Assembly (NCBI RefSeq): GCF_009811315.1
Contig: NZ_BLID01000003.1
Location: forward strand, 372,001-436,000
DNA from: Vibrio atypicus
GTDB taxonomy: Bacteria > Pseudomonadota > Gammaproteobacteria > Enterobacterales > Vibrionaceae
Direction: 5' to 3'
DNA length: 64,000 nucleotides
Of the stretch, positions 17,191 to 25,293 are shown piece after piece. Numbering within the stretch: position 1 is the first letter of the stretch; each line of letters begins with the position of its first letter. The translations under genes were made by a program, and so were the position numbers. The notes under the pieces are model-generated. The model saw nothing but the letters and a program-made list of their open reading frames with translations, made no database searches and had not been told where the DNA came from.

Positions 17191-18562
17191 ATGGATTGTA
17201 ATTGCCATGTTTGGCTCGTTCATCTTATTACTTTTTACCGGAATTCCCGTCGCCTATGTTCTGGGCGGGATTGGCGTTGTATTTGCCGCGGTTGGTTACT
17301 ATGCCGATATTTATTTAGATACCTTTACTGGGCTCGACTACACCAGTTTAGGTTTAGTGGTTAACCGTATCTTTAAGATCATGGATAACTGGATTCTGGT
17401 CGCGCTACCAATGTTTATATTCATGGGTAACATGCTGGATAAATCAGGTATCGCAGAAAAGCTGATGTCTTCGATGCAAGCACTGTTTGGTAAAGTTCAC
17501 GGTGGTTTAGCCATCACGGTTATGGCAATCGGGATTATATTAGCCGCTTCGACCGGAATCATTGGGGCATCGGTCGTGTTGTTAACTGTAATGTCACTTC
17601 CTAGCATGATGAGACAAGGCTACCACTTGCCCTTGGCACTTGGTACTGTCGCGTCAGCAGGTACATTAGGCATCTTACTTCCCCCGTCAATCATGCTAGT
17701 AATAATGGCAGATCAACTTGGTTTGTCCGTGGGTGACCTATTTATGGGCGCTATAATGCCAGGCTTATTACTAGGCAGTTTATACATAGGTTACATCTTA
17801 ATTGTCGGCAAAATGAATCCGCACAAAGCGCCGATTCCTGATGATGTTCAGCCTGTCGAATGGACTTTGATACTGCAAGTATTTAAAGACATCACACCGA
17901 CTGTGTTGCTCATATTCTGTGTACTTGGGTCTATTTTTGCTGGGGTCGCGACACCAACTGAAGCCTCAGGTATTGGTGCGTTAGGTGCTACTTTACTTGC
18001 CGCATACAACCGGAAACTCAACGTAAAAGTGATGAAAGAGGTCTTGCTCTCGTCATACGGCACAACAGCGTACATCTTTATGATCTTTTTGGGCGCTTCC
18101 TGTTTCGCTCTAGTTCTGCGTGAATTAGGGGGCGATGAGTTAATCGAGTCGTTTTTAACCAGCTTGCCGTTTGGTCCGTATGGCATTATTGCTTTCATCT
18201 TACTGATTGTATTTATGCTCGGATTTTTCCTCGACTGGATTGAAATCACTTTGATTGCGTTGCCACTGCTTGCTCCCGTGATTTCGAGCTTAGGAATTGA
18301 ACTGGATGGACACGGCGTCGTCGATAATCCAAGTTTGGTTTGGTTTGTTATGTTAGTCGCTATGGCCTTGCAAACCAGCTTTTTAACCCCGCCAGTAGGC
18401 TTCGCTTTGTTCTACCTTAAAGGTGTTTGTCCTGACGGTGTCGCTCTTAAAGACATCTATCGAGGCGTTATACCTTTCATATTGATTCAGTTAGTTGCCT
18501 TGGTGTGTTTGGTTGTGTGGCCGCAACTGGTGCTTTGGTTCCCGAGCGTTGCTTACGGTTAA
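17177..18562 (+). CDS. dctM: TRAP transporter large permease (DctM)
   Basis: A 461-residue polytopic membrane protein of the DctM family with around eleven or twelve helices. Family marks include the early FTGIPVAYVLGGIGV, the central GTLGILLPPSIMLV and the late TSFLTPPVGFALFYL. The start at 17177 (ATGGAAGCAAATG) follows an AAAGG ribosome site; a GTG three codons upstream is an alternative. It ends the TRAP operon and is followed by a bidirectional terminator. It is the main translocation subunit. Confidence 0.93.
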   Translation: MEANEWIVIAMFGSFILLLFTGIPVAYVLGGIGVVFAAVGYYADIYLDTFTGLDYTSLGLVVNRIFKIMDNWILVALPMFIFMGNMLDKSGIAEKLMSSMQALFGKVHGGLAITVMAIGIILAASTGIIGASVVLLTVMSLPSMMRQGYHLPLALGTVASAGTLGILLPPSIMLVIMADQLGLSVGDLFMGAIMPGLLLGSLYIGYILIVGKMNPHKAPIPDDVQPVEWTLILQVFKDITPTVLLIFCVLGSIFAGVATPTEASGIGALGATLLAAYNRKLNVKVMKEVLLSSYGTTAYIFMIFLGASCFALVLRELGGDELIESFLTSLPFGPYGIIAFILLIVFMLGFFLDWIEITLIALPLLAPVISSLGIELDGHGVVDNPSLVWFVMLVAMALQTSFLTPPVGFALFYLKGVCPDGVALKDIYRGVIPFILIQLVALVCLVVWPQLVLWFPSVAYG

Positions 18563-18567
18563 ATAAA

Positions 18568-18600
18568 AATAAAGCCAGCTAATCGCTGGCTTTATTTTCA
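18568..18600. terminator. Bidirectional terminator after TRAP operon
   Basis: A 12-bp perfect stem (AATAAAGCCAGC / GCTGGCTTTATT, 18568-18579 and 18585-18596) lies between the converging dctM and SDR genes. Confidence 0.9.
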
Positions 18601-18615
18601 AGAGAATTTCAAGGC

Positions 18616-19353
18616 TTAAGCTAACGTTAAGCCTCCATCTACCACTAAGGTGTGCCCCACTACATAACTCGATTTAGGAGAGAGTAAAAATTCAATCGCG
18701 TCAACAATTTCACTTGGGTTAGCAAAACGTTTACATGGAACGACGTCAGATACGGTTTGTCGAATTTGAGGGTCTTCTTGCTGCCTTTCTTCCCATCTTG
18801 GCGTCCATGTCACGCCAGGTGCAACCGCATTGATACGAATACCACGCTCAATATTCTCAAGTGCAACGGAACGAGTTAACCCTTCCAAAGCGTGTTTTGC
18901 GGCGCTATACATGGCAGCATTGGGTGTTGGTCTTAGTCCATTGATGGAACTGACATTCACAATCACGCCACCTGTTTTCATCAATCGAATTTCACGTTTT
19001 AAGCAGAGCGCTTGTGACCAAAAATCCACATCAAGGGTCGCTTTGAGATCTTCTATCGCGACCTGATCAAACGAGCCCCTAGATGCTATAGCGGGAGAGG
19101 CATTATTTACTGCTAGATCTAGCGATTTATAGTGAGATTCAATGTGATCAAATAGACGATTAAGATTGGATTGCTTTGATATATCGATGGTTAGATAGTC
19201 GACATCGTTCAATTCAGGGTATGTTAGACAAGCGCTTTGCCATAGTGCTATGTTTCGCGAACAAGTCACTACTTTATAGCCGTTATTAATTAATCTAAGT
19301 ACCGTTTCCAACCCGATACCTTTAGAACCACCTGTAACTAACGCCGTTTTCAT
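18616..19353 (-). CDS. Short-chain dehydrogenase/reductase
   Basis: A 245-residue classical SDR. It has the nucleotide motif VTGGSKGIG, NNAS in place of NNAG, a catalytic serine in NVSSING and YSAAKHA with Tyr and Lys. C-terminal SSYVVGHTLVVDGGL is typical of the family. I chose the ATG at 19353 because AAGGAA precedes it; the upstream extension to 19392 runs into the preceding gene. It forms a small operon with the FMN reductase, a combination consistent with a redox detoxification or ketone-reduction role. The substrate cannot be stated. Confidence 0.88.
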   Translation of the reverse strand: MKTALVTGGSKGIGLETVLRLINNGYKVVTCSRNIALWQSACLTYPELNDVDYLTIDISKQSNLNRLFDHIESHYKSLDLAVNNASPAIASRGSFDQVAIEDLKATLDVDFWSQALCLKREIRLMKTGGVIVNVSSINGLRPTPNAAMYSAAKHALEGLTRSVALENIERGIRINAVAPGVTWTPRWEERQQEDPQIRQTVSDVVPCKRFANPSEIVDAIEFLLSPKSSYVVGHTLVVDGGLTLA

Positions 19354-19388
19354 AACGATTTCCTTGTTATTTTCACAGAGTAAGAGAA

Positions 19389-19889
19389 TCAATGCACCTT
19401 ATCTAAAGCCATACCGGCAACCGCCCCAAGTGACGCTAGATCCGTCTCTGCTTGAATCGCGGCATATGTCCACCCATTGAACTCCATTTCCATATACTTA
19501 GCCGTCATTGAGAAAGGTTCAATGAAACAATCGGGTAGCTCTATATTATAGCCCGTCGATAATACCGAGATTGATTTACCTTTTAGTTCTCGGCCAAGAT
19601 CTTTTTCTATGGTTAATAGATCAGATAGACGATCGAAAAAGACTTTCAACTGAGCAGACATTGAGTACCAATACACAGGGGATGCAAAAACTATATGGTC
19701 AAATTCACTGAGTTCAGCAATCAGAGGGAGAAAATCATCGAACCGATTATGATGCTCATAATCATAAAAAGAGATATCTCTCTCCGATAAGTCGAACAAG
19801 ACAGCCTCTGAACAGCGAACGAACTCATTAACGAGTTTTCTTGTATTCCCATCTGATTTCGATGTACCTAATACAACGGCAACTTTCAT
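19389..19889 (-). CDS. NADPH-dependent FMN reductase-like flavoprotein
   Basis: A 166-residue flavodoxin-fold protein. The N-terminal LGTSKSDGNTRKLV binds the FMN phosphate, and FASPVYWYSMSAQLKVFFDR is the conserved flavin-ring segment of this family. These enzymes reduce FMN or quinones or act as flavin-bound reductases. It lies 35 bases upstream of the SDR gene on the same strand, and downstream of an NTF2-like gene, so the three probably form one unit. Confidence 0.87.
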   Translation of the reverse strand: MKVAVVLGTSKSDGNTRKLVNEFVRCSEAVLFDLSERDISFYDYEHHNRFDDFLPLIAELSEFDHIVFASPVYWYSMSAQLKVFFDRLSDLLTIEKDLGRELKGKSISVLSTGYNIELPDCFIEPFSMTAKYMEMEFNGWTYAAIQAETDLASLGAVAGMALDKVH

Positions 19890-19942
19890 ATCGCCCCCCT
19901 TACTACTGCGTACCTAAACAAGAATGATGTTTGTCTCAATGA

Positions 19943-20317
19943 TTAAGAAACGAGTTCAAACTCATCGCAAGGGGTTCCTTGGTGATACTTCAATTGCCAA
20001 TTCCGCCCAGTGAAGACCCAAATAGAAGAGCGTTTCGCAAAGTGACTTTTGGCACCTAGTTCGCTCACCCAAGCGGTTTTATACAAGAGTAAATGAGTTG
20101 ACGGTTCTAGTTGAATGCTTTCAAATTCTTGCGAGTGGATACGACCTTTTGATGGTTTCTCGCCATCCATCATTTTAATGATCGACGCAAAGTCATAGCT
20201 AATACCAGACTTTCCGACTTCTTTAAAAGTTGGATGTACAAGGCGAGACACCTCTTCTTTACTTTGGCGTGTTGCAAACTGATGTAAGGCGATTTCTTGT
20301 TCGATCAAAACATCCAT
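19943..20317 (-). CDS. NTF2/SnoaL-like (DUF4440-type) protein
   Basis: A 124-residue protein with the pattern of a small NTF2-like domain: an N-terminal helix (IEQEIALHQFATRQSKEEVSRLVHP) leading to HPTFKEVGKSG, then alternating strands ending in RNWQLKYHQGTP. DUF4440-type proteins with this ending are common and mostly uncharacterised. The ATG at 20317 is preceded by AGAGG; the longer frame starts with TTG and lacks a site. No function is claimed beyond the fold. Confidence 0.75.
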   Translation of the reverse strand: MDVLIEQEIALHQFATRQSKEEVSRLVHPTFKEVGKSGISYDFASIIKMMDGEKPSKGRIHSQEFESIQLEPSTHLLLYKTAWVSELGAKSHFAKRSSIWVFTGRNWQLKYHQGTPCDEFELVS

Positions 20318-20431
20318 CTCGAACCTCTTTTGATTATGCAATTTTAGAAATAATGCCTTGTTTTATGAGCATGTGCAAATCACCGAAATCCCATAATATC
20401 AACAACTAACTAATTAGTGATCCAGTCGATA

Positions 20432-21199
20432 TTATTTCTCTATCAGCACTGGTTTATCAAATAAATAGCCTTGCGCTAAGTCAATACCCAGTGCCTTAGC
20501 GATCATTAACTGTTCAACTTCTTCGACGCCTTCTGCCAACACTAATCCACCATAATAGTGCACTGTTTTGACAACAGTTTTTATCTTCTCAAACAGTGAA
20601 TCATCATGAGGTAACCGACTTACAATCGAGATACAGAGTTTCACCACTTCGGGATTGACCTCTTCAATCATGGCTAGGTCAAAATAACCGCAACCCACAT
20701 CATCAAGCCAAAACTCATAACCTTTAACTCGAAGTTGAGTCATTTGTTGCAAAATTGGTAACCAGTCTTCTATTGGAAGGTGCTCTGTTAGTTCAATCTT
20801 AACGATATTAGCGAATTCGAAGTGCAGTAAAATCTCAATAACCTCTTCGTCCAGTAACATTGCTGGAGAAAGGTTAATGGTATAAAAATCCGTTGAAGCA
20901 AAGCGCTTAATGTTCGTAAGGTGGACCTTTAACGCCAGAATCTCCAGTTCTTTATCTAACTCGTGTCGCTGCGCAGTAGCAAAAAGTTGATCCGGTCTAT
21001 GCAGCTGAGAGTCGCTCGGCCCCCGAATCAACAACTCTACGCCACATTGTTTGCCGCACTTAATGTTTTGTATTGTCTGTTGATATGAATAGAGTCTTCG
21101 TTTTTCAATGATCTCCTCTAGCGCCAACTTGTTAGCACTTTTCTCTGTATACTTTTCCGGTTTAATCGAGGCTGACAATACATCTTCATTTTGTCGCAT
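20432..21199 (-). CDS. EAL-domain protein with altered active-site motifs
   Basis: A 255-residue stand-alone EAL domain with no GGDEF and no membrane segment. The signature reads VELLIRG rather than EALxR. The other main ligands are present: asparagine in YTINLSP, glutamate in ELTEH, the aspartate pair in WLDDVGCGY, lysine in VVKLC, glutamate in AEGVEE and glutamine in AQGYLF. However, the usual KID reads KLC, and the loop DFGTGYSS reads DVGCGYFD, so activity may be low. It could be a weak cyclic-di-GMP phosphodiesterase or a YdiV-like protein-binding EAL. It lies 44 bases downstream of the chemoreceptor gene and is probably co-transcribed. Confidence 0.85.
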   Translation of the reverse strand: MRQNEDVLSASIKPEKYTEKSANKLALEEIIEKRRLYSYQQTIQNIKCGKQCGVELLIRGPSDSQLHRPDQLFATAQRHELDKELEILALKVHLTNIKRFASTDFYTINLSPAMLLDEEVIEILLHFEFANIVKIELTEHLPIEDWLPILQQMTQLRVKGYEFWLDDVGCGYFDLAMIEEVNPEVVKLCISIVSRLPHDDSLFEKIKTVVKTVHYYGGLVLAEGVEEVEQLMIAKALGIDLAQGYLFDKPVLIEK

Positions 21200-21243
21200 A
21201 GCATATCCTTATCTGCTACTGATTGGCGTACTTGCCTCAGTGT

Positions 21244-22170
21244 CTAAACTGATTCGAACGTGTGTTTTGCATCCAACTCTAAATAATCAAGTGAATGTAC
21301 AATTTGCTCAGCAAGTTCATGGTTATTGCCAGATAAACTGATCGATAATTTGGTATCTTCTACCAAAGCCTCCATATTCTGTTTCACTAAATTTGAGCTT
21401 GCTAACTGAGTTTCTATCGCATCCGTAATGGTTTTCGAGGCAGTTTTACTTTCGAGTGAAATCGTCATTAAATTCTGCATATTGCCCATGGTTTCCTGCG
21501 TAACTTCTGAGCTTAAGATGATGACATCTTCAACTTCTTTCTGTTTATTGAAAATGCTCTCTGAGATCTTCGAGATCGATGCCATTTCTAAGTCGATACT
21601 TTCAGCAGATTGATTCGCGGTGTTCGCAAGTTGTCTAACCTCGTCGGCAACCACTGCAAACCCACGTCCATGCTCACCGGCTCTTGCTGCTTCAATCGCC
21701 GCATTTAGCGCTAAAAGATTAGTTTGGGCTGCAATACCTTTTATAGAATCAACCAGTTGGGTAACGTTCTTATTTATCTCATCCAGTGACTCTAGTAATT
21801 CACTAAACTGACAAATCTTCTCTTTTGAAAACAGTACTTGCTGCTGCAATAACGTCAGCTTTTCGATTGTTTCATCCGCTGTTTGCGCCGTTTGACTTGA
21901 GTACTTATGACTTTCGCAAGATAGCTTGTTAATACTCTCCGACTGTTCAATGAAATCGTTTATCAGTGCCGAGCTTTGAGTAATCGACTCAGCACGACTT
22001 TTCGATGCTTTCTGAACATTCGCCGCATTGACGTAAATCTTCTTAGCATAAAGCGTTGGATCATTTTGTTTGAACTCGCGATATAACTTTGAAATCTGCT
22101 CTAATTCAGCAAGGTGGTTAGCATGGATTGGAACTAAGTCTTTAGGCTGCTTCTTAAATAGGCTTTTCAT
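21244..22170 (-). CDS. Soluble methyl-accepting chemotaxis protein
   Basis: A 308-residue chemoreceptor with no transmembrane helix. The kinase-control tip is intact ([20 protein letters not shown], then [18 protein letters not shown]). The N-terminal ~75 residues are charged and helical and match no sensor domain I recognise. Start 22170 is fixed by TAATG overlap with the NrtS stop; the extension to 22233 lies inside nrtS. It should sit in the cytoplasm and signal to CheA/CheW. The neighbours imply that nitrogen-oxyanion uptake, sensing and c-di-GMP turnover are linked. Confidence 0.88.
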   Translation of the reverse strand: MKSLFKKQPKDLVPIHANHLAELEQISKLYREFKQNDPTLYAKKIYVNAANVQKASKSRAESITQSSALINDFIEQSESINKLSCESHKYSSQTAQTADETIEKLTLLQQQVLFSKEKICQFSELLESLDEINKNVTQLVDSIKGIAAQTNLLALNAAIEAARAGEHGRGFAVVADEVRQLANTANQSAESIDLEMASISKISESIFNKQKEVEDVIILSSEVTQETMGNMQNLMTISLESKTASKTITDAIETQLASSNLVKQNMEALVEDTKLSISLSGNNHELAEQIVHSLDYLELDAKHTFESV

Positions 22171-22412
22171 TATGAGGCTACCTTCTTTCGAGCTTGAAGA
22201 GTCGCAGAAACGCTTGCCTGCGTAGAGACACAAAATGGTACGCAGTAAGTCATTAGAATCTTGATGATCACGGTACTATCCAAACCACTGCCTAGTAGTT
22301 TATCGCCGTGATTAATAAACATCAGTATGGTTCCAACTATCATAGAAACTTTAATGGAACGCTTAAGAATTGCAGGCTCTGCTGCCGTTTTGAAAAACTG
22401 AGCTAGGTACAT
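22170..22412 (-). CDS. nrtS: NrtS-like small nitrate/nitrite transporter
   Basis: An 80-residue membrane protein with two hydrophobic segments. The sequence [20 protein letters not shown] and, later, [18 protein letters not shown] match the NrtS family as I remember it (VGTILxxINxGD ... LLTYxVPxxVS). In that family some members move nitrate or nitrite. The gene is small but real: the start is downstream of a palindromic operator, and its stop overlaps the chemoreceptor start by one base. It is the first gene of the three-gene operon ending with the EAL protein. The transport substrate here is inferred. Confidence 0.8.
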   Translation of the reverse strand: MYLAQFFKTAAEPAILKRSIKVSMIVGTILMFINHGDKLLGSGLDSTVIIKILMTYCVPFCVSTQASVSATLQARKKVAS

Positions 22413-22459
22413 CTATTACCTCATCCAGAAAATTTATTGGTCCGGTGAATAATAGATCG

Positions 22460-22479
22460 AATTGAACGATCGTTCAATT
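22460..22479. promoter_or_regulatory. Perfect 20-bp palindrome, candidate TetR-type operator
   Basis: AATTGAACGATCGTTCAATT is exactly self-complementary and begins 48 bases upstream of the NrtS start, in the gap shared with the divergent AraC gene. The TTGAACG half-site resembles operators of TetR-family repressors such as BetI. No TetR gene is present in the window. Confidence 0.6.
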
Positions 22480-22612
22480 GGTGTTTTATCAAAAATGAGT
22501 CAAACAATGCGCTTGCTCACACTATGTTTAGGTAGGATAACGTACTGCTGTTTGAGAGCTCTTGTTCAAATAAAAAGCCTCCCAAAAATGATAATATCGT
22601 CTTAAAGTAAGA

Positions 22613-23281
22613 GTGTGCGTAAAGTTCGAAAATACACGCTATGAGTCCGTGATGAGTATTATAGATATTTGGCAATCCAGCCCGAAAGAGTTAAGAGAAT
22701 CTTACGTGATACCAGATGGCTGTCAGGATGTGATTATTGTCCGAAAGCCCGGTATTGCTCCTTACATTTACCTATCCCCTCTATATTGCAATACCATCAA
22801 AGTTAGTCTTACTGCTGATACGTCCATGATGGGATTTCGCCTCCAACCGGGAAACAATTTTTCGCGACTATCTATGACATGCTTAGAGCAATCTATCGAT
22901 TCTAAAGAGATCATCACCGACATTATCGAAAGTTCTACATTCACCGATATTCATGTGGCTGAAGCCCTAGCCTGTATTCGCGAATATGGGCAAAGCATCC
23001 AATACTGCGCAGAACAGCTCGGCGTGAGTAGCCGAACCTTACAACGATTGCTTTACCAACATACTACTCGCTCCCCAGCTTTTTGGTTGCAACTTGCTCG
23101 CGTAAGGCATTGTGCGCTTGAGCTGAGTAAAAATGGCGTCCACCCGGATATTGCCTACCAATGTCACTATTCCGACCAAGCTCACATGTGTCGAGAAATA
23201 AAACAGTGGTTTGGTGTTACGCCATCGCAGCTCGTAACAAGAACTGATTTGACCGAGCAATTGTATGCGCAGGCCTACTAA
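22613..23281 (+). CDS. AraC-family transcriptional regulator
   Basis: A 222-residue regulator. The N-terminal half contains YVIPDGCQDVIIV, a mark of the DUF6597-type ligand domain found before AraC helices. The C-terminal AraC domain has two helix-turn-helix units (YCAEQLGVSSRTLQRLLYQ and HPDIAYQCHYSDQAHMCREI). The start is uncertain: GTG at 22613 follows TAAGAG, while ATG at 22652 is also possible. It is divergent from the nrtS operon and overlaps the convergent VOC gene end by four bases. The effector and targets are unknown. Confidence 0.85.
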   Translation: MCVKFENTRYESVMSIIDIWQSSPKELRESYVIPDGCQDVIIVRKPGIAPYIYLSPLYCNTIKVSLTADTSMMGFRLQPGNNFSRLSMTCLEQSIDSKEIITDIIESSTFTDIHVAEALACIREYGQSIQYCAEQLGVSSRTLQRLLYQHTTRSPAFWLQLARVRHCALELSKNGVHPDIAYQCHYSDQAHMCREIKQWFGVTPSQLVTRTDLTEQLYAQAY

Positions 23282-23661
23282 CTTGAGACTGGCGTACATA
23301 TCTCGACTAATGCACCATTTATATCAGACACGTAAGCGGTCGTTTGCCCCCACGGCATATGTTCGACACTTTGAACAAGTCGGGCTCCGGATTCAATCGC
23401 ACGCTCCAACGCCTTCGCTACATCATCTGTTTCAAATGCAATCTCAAAACTCGATGAACTGGCATCCGCTTTTGAAGGATTTTTGCCTAATTGTTCCATA
23501 AGCTTTATCGAAGAAAACGAAAGCTTTGTGTCTCCTGTATCCAACTCTCCGTAGTCTTCGCTTTCATGTAGAAACGAGACGTTTAACCCAAACGCTTGTA
23601 CGTAAAAATCCAACGTTTTCTTTACATCTTCAACGTATAAAATCGTGTATTTAAATTTCAT
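23278..23661 (-). CDS. VOC-family (glyoxalase/bleomycin-resistance fold) protein
   Basis: A 127-residue single VOC domain. The first beta-alpha unit reads YTILYVEDVKKTLDFYVQAFG, and the last contains PWGQTTAYVSDINGALVEIC, a typical metal-site glutamate ending. The ATG at 23661 follows GGAGG at good spacing; the longer frame to 23733 has no ribosome site. Members range from lyases to binding proteins, so no reaction is assigned. It is convergent with the AraC gene. Confidence 0.87.
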   Translation of the reverse strand: MKFKYTILYVEDVKKTLDFYVQAFGLNVSFLHESEDYGELDTGDTKLSFSSIKLMEQLGKNPSKADASSSSFEIAFETDDVAKALERAIESGARLVQSVEHMPWGQTTAYVSDINGALVEICTPVSS

Positions 23662-23761
23662 TGTCTTATCCTCCGCAACTGATGTAGCAAAGCATAACGA
23701 CTGTGCCGAGCGAATATTGAAGATATGCGACAAAACAGCGATCGAAATTCAAGAAAGCAAA

Positions 23762-23790
23762 AAAGCGAGCACTAGGCTCGCTTTCAATAG
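23762..23790 (-). terminator. Terminator downstream of ackA
   Basis: A 9-bp perfect stem (AAAGCGAGC / GCTCGCTTT) with a 5-base loop sits just after the ackA stop on the minus strand and ends in a T-rich tract. Confidence 0.88.
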
Positions 23791-23807
23791 ATTTAATCTG
23801 ACTTAGA

Positions 23808-25001
23808 TTACAGCAACTCTACCGACTGCTGAGCAATCACGAATTCTTCGTTGGTTGGAATTACCATTGCCACAGCATCTAGTACGTTTGATTTTGCGAT
23901 AATGCCAGCATTGCCGAAGCGTGCATCTTCATTACCTTTCTCATCTTCAACGAAACCTAATAGTTTAAGGTTCTTCAGAATCTCGCGACGGATAGGAAGA
24001 GAGTTTTCACCAATACCACCAGTAAAGATGATACCGTCAAATGAATCTAGCGCTGCAAGGTAAGAAGCGATGTACTTAGATACGCGGTATGTAAATACTT
24101 GGAACGCTAGAGCAGCACCTTCGTGGCCTTCTTCCATCGCTTCCAAAATACCACGTGCATCACTTGTAAGACCAGAAACACCCAAGAAACCAGAAGCTTT
24201 GTTCAATGAGTTGAATACTTTCTCTTGAGACCAGCCTTTCTTCAATAGGTACTCGATGATGCCTGGGTCAAGGTCACCACAACGTGTGCCCATCATTAAG
24301 CCAGACAGTGGTGTGAAGCCCATTGACGTATCAATTGATTCGCCGTTGTTGATAGCACAAACAGAAGCACCGTTACCTAGGTGAACAGAGATGAAGCTCG
24401 ACTCTTCAACAGGCTTGTTTAGCATCTTCGCAGCTTCGCGGCTTACGAAGTAGTGGCTAGTACCATGGAAACCATAGCGACGGATACCGAAATCTGTGTA
24501 TAACTCTTTAGCAATTGCACCAGTAAATGCACGTTGAGGCATAGTTTGGTGAAATGCTGTATCGAATACTGCGAACTGAGGGAGACTTGGGAAAGCTTGC
24601 ATTGCAGCTTGAATGCCCTTCGCACCTGCAGGGTTGTGAAGCGGAGCCAGATCAGACAGGCTTTCAATTTCTGCTAGCACTTCGTCATCAATACGAACAG
24701 TTGACGTAAACTTCTCACCACCATGAACAATACGGTGACCTACAGCGACTAAGTCTTGAGTAAAACCTAACGTTTCCATAAGCGCAACGATACGATTGAT
24801 CGCATGTTGGTGGTGGTTGTCAGGTGCTGTAATTGCTTCTTCTGTTTTTTCGCCGTTGTATTTCCAGCTGATTACCGCTTCTGGTAGGCCAAAGCATTCG
24901 CCAAGACCAGAAACAATTGCGTCACCTGACTTAGAGTCGATAACGGCAAACTTCAGTGATGAGCTACCAGAGTTAATAACCAGCACAAACGAATTAGACA
25001 T
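23808..25001 (-). CDS. ackA: Acetate kinase
   Basis: A 397-residue acetate kinase, normal in length. It interconverts acetate plus ATP and acetyl phosphate. Family signatures are VINSGSSSLKFAV at the start and RRYGFHGTSHYF in the middle, with GDLDPGI and FTGGIGENS later. No phosphotransacetylase gene is adjacent, unlike the standard ackA-pta pair, so this is probably a second, stand-alone ackA as found in vibrios. An FNR-like site about 137 bases upstream suggests induction under low oxygen. The ribosome site is AGGAAAC. Confidence 0.96.
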   Translation of the reverse strand: MSNSFVLVINSGSSSLKFAVIDSKSGDAIVSGLGECFGLPEAVISWKYNGEKTEEAITAPDNHHQHAINRIVALMETLGFTQDLVAVGHRIVHGGEKFTSTVRIDDEVLAEIESLSDLAPLHNPAGAKGIQAAMQAFPSLPQFAVFDTAFHQTMPQRAFTGAIAKELYTDFGIRRYGFHGTSHYFVSREAAKMLNKPVEESSFISVHLGNGASVCAINNGESIDTSMGFTPLSGLMMGTRCGDLDPGIIEYLLKKGWSQEKVFNSLNKASGFLGVSGLTSDARGILEAMEEGHEGAALAFQVFTYRVSKYIASYLAALDSFDGIIFTGGIGENSLPIRREILKNLKLLGFVEDEKGNEDARFGNAGIIAKSNVLDAVAMVIPTNEEFVIAQQSVELL

Positions 25002-25131
25002 AAAGTATGTTTCCTGTTTCAGACCGAGTTGTAGAAAGCACTATGCGTGTATTGTTATGGATTACATTATTCAATATTTTTTGAATCTTTCAACTTTTCT
25101 TAGATAGATTAAACAAAACAAGTAACTTTTG

Positions 25132-25145
25132 TTGATCTAAAGCAA
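25132..25145. promoter_or_regulatory. FNR-like site upstream of ackA
   Basis: TTGATCTAAAGCAA matches the TTGATN4ATCAA consensus at nine of ten fixed positions. Its centre lies about 40-44 bases upstream of possible -10 elements (TAATCT or TATCTA on the minus strand, 25101-25111), the position of a class II FNR activator site. Evidence is motif and spacing only. Confidence 0.45.
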
Positions 25146-25293
25146 CTGTTTAATTATTTCGCCCCCTAAATTTAATGTTAGTTTTATAAATAATCGTTTT
25201 GTACCTACACTTTAAGTACTGCAAGCAATTTCATTTGATTGATAATTTGATACACTACAATAACAATACGTTATACTATAAATGGTGTGAGAG

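Noticed and set aside
17848..18249. 133-codon minus-strand frame inside dctM
   Set aside because: Antisense to conserved membrane segments; composition is that of a shadow frame.
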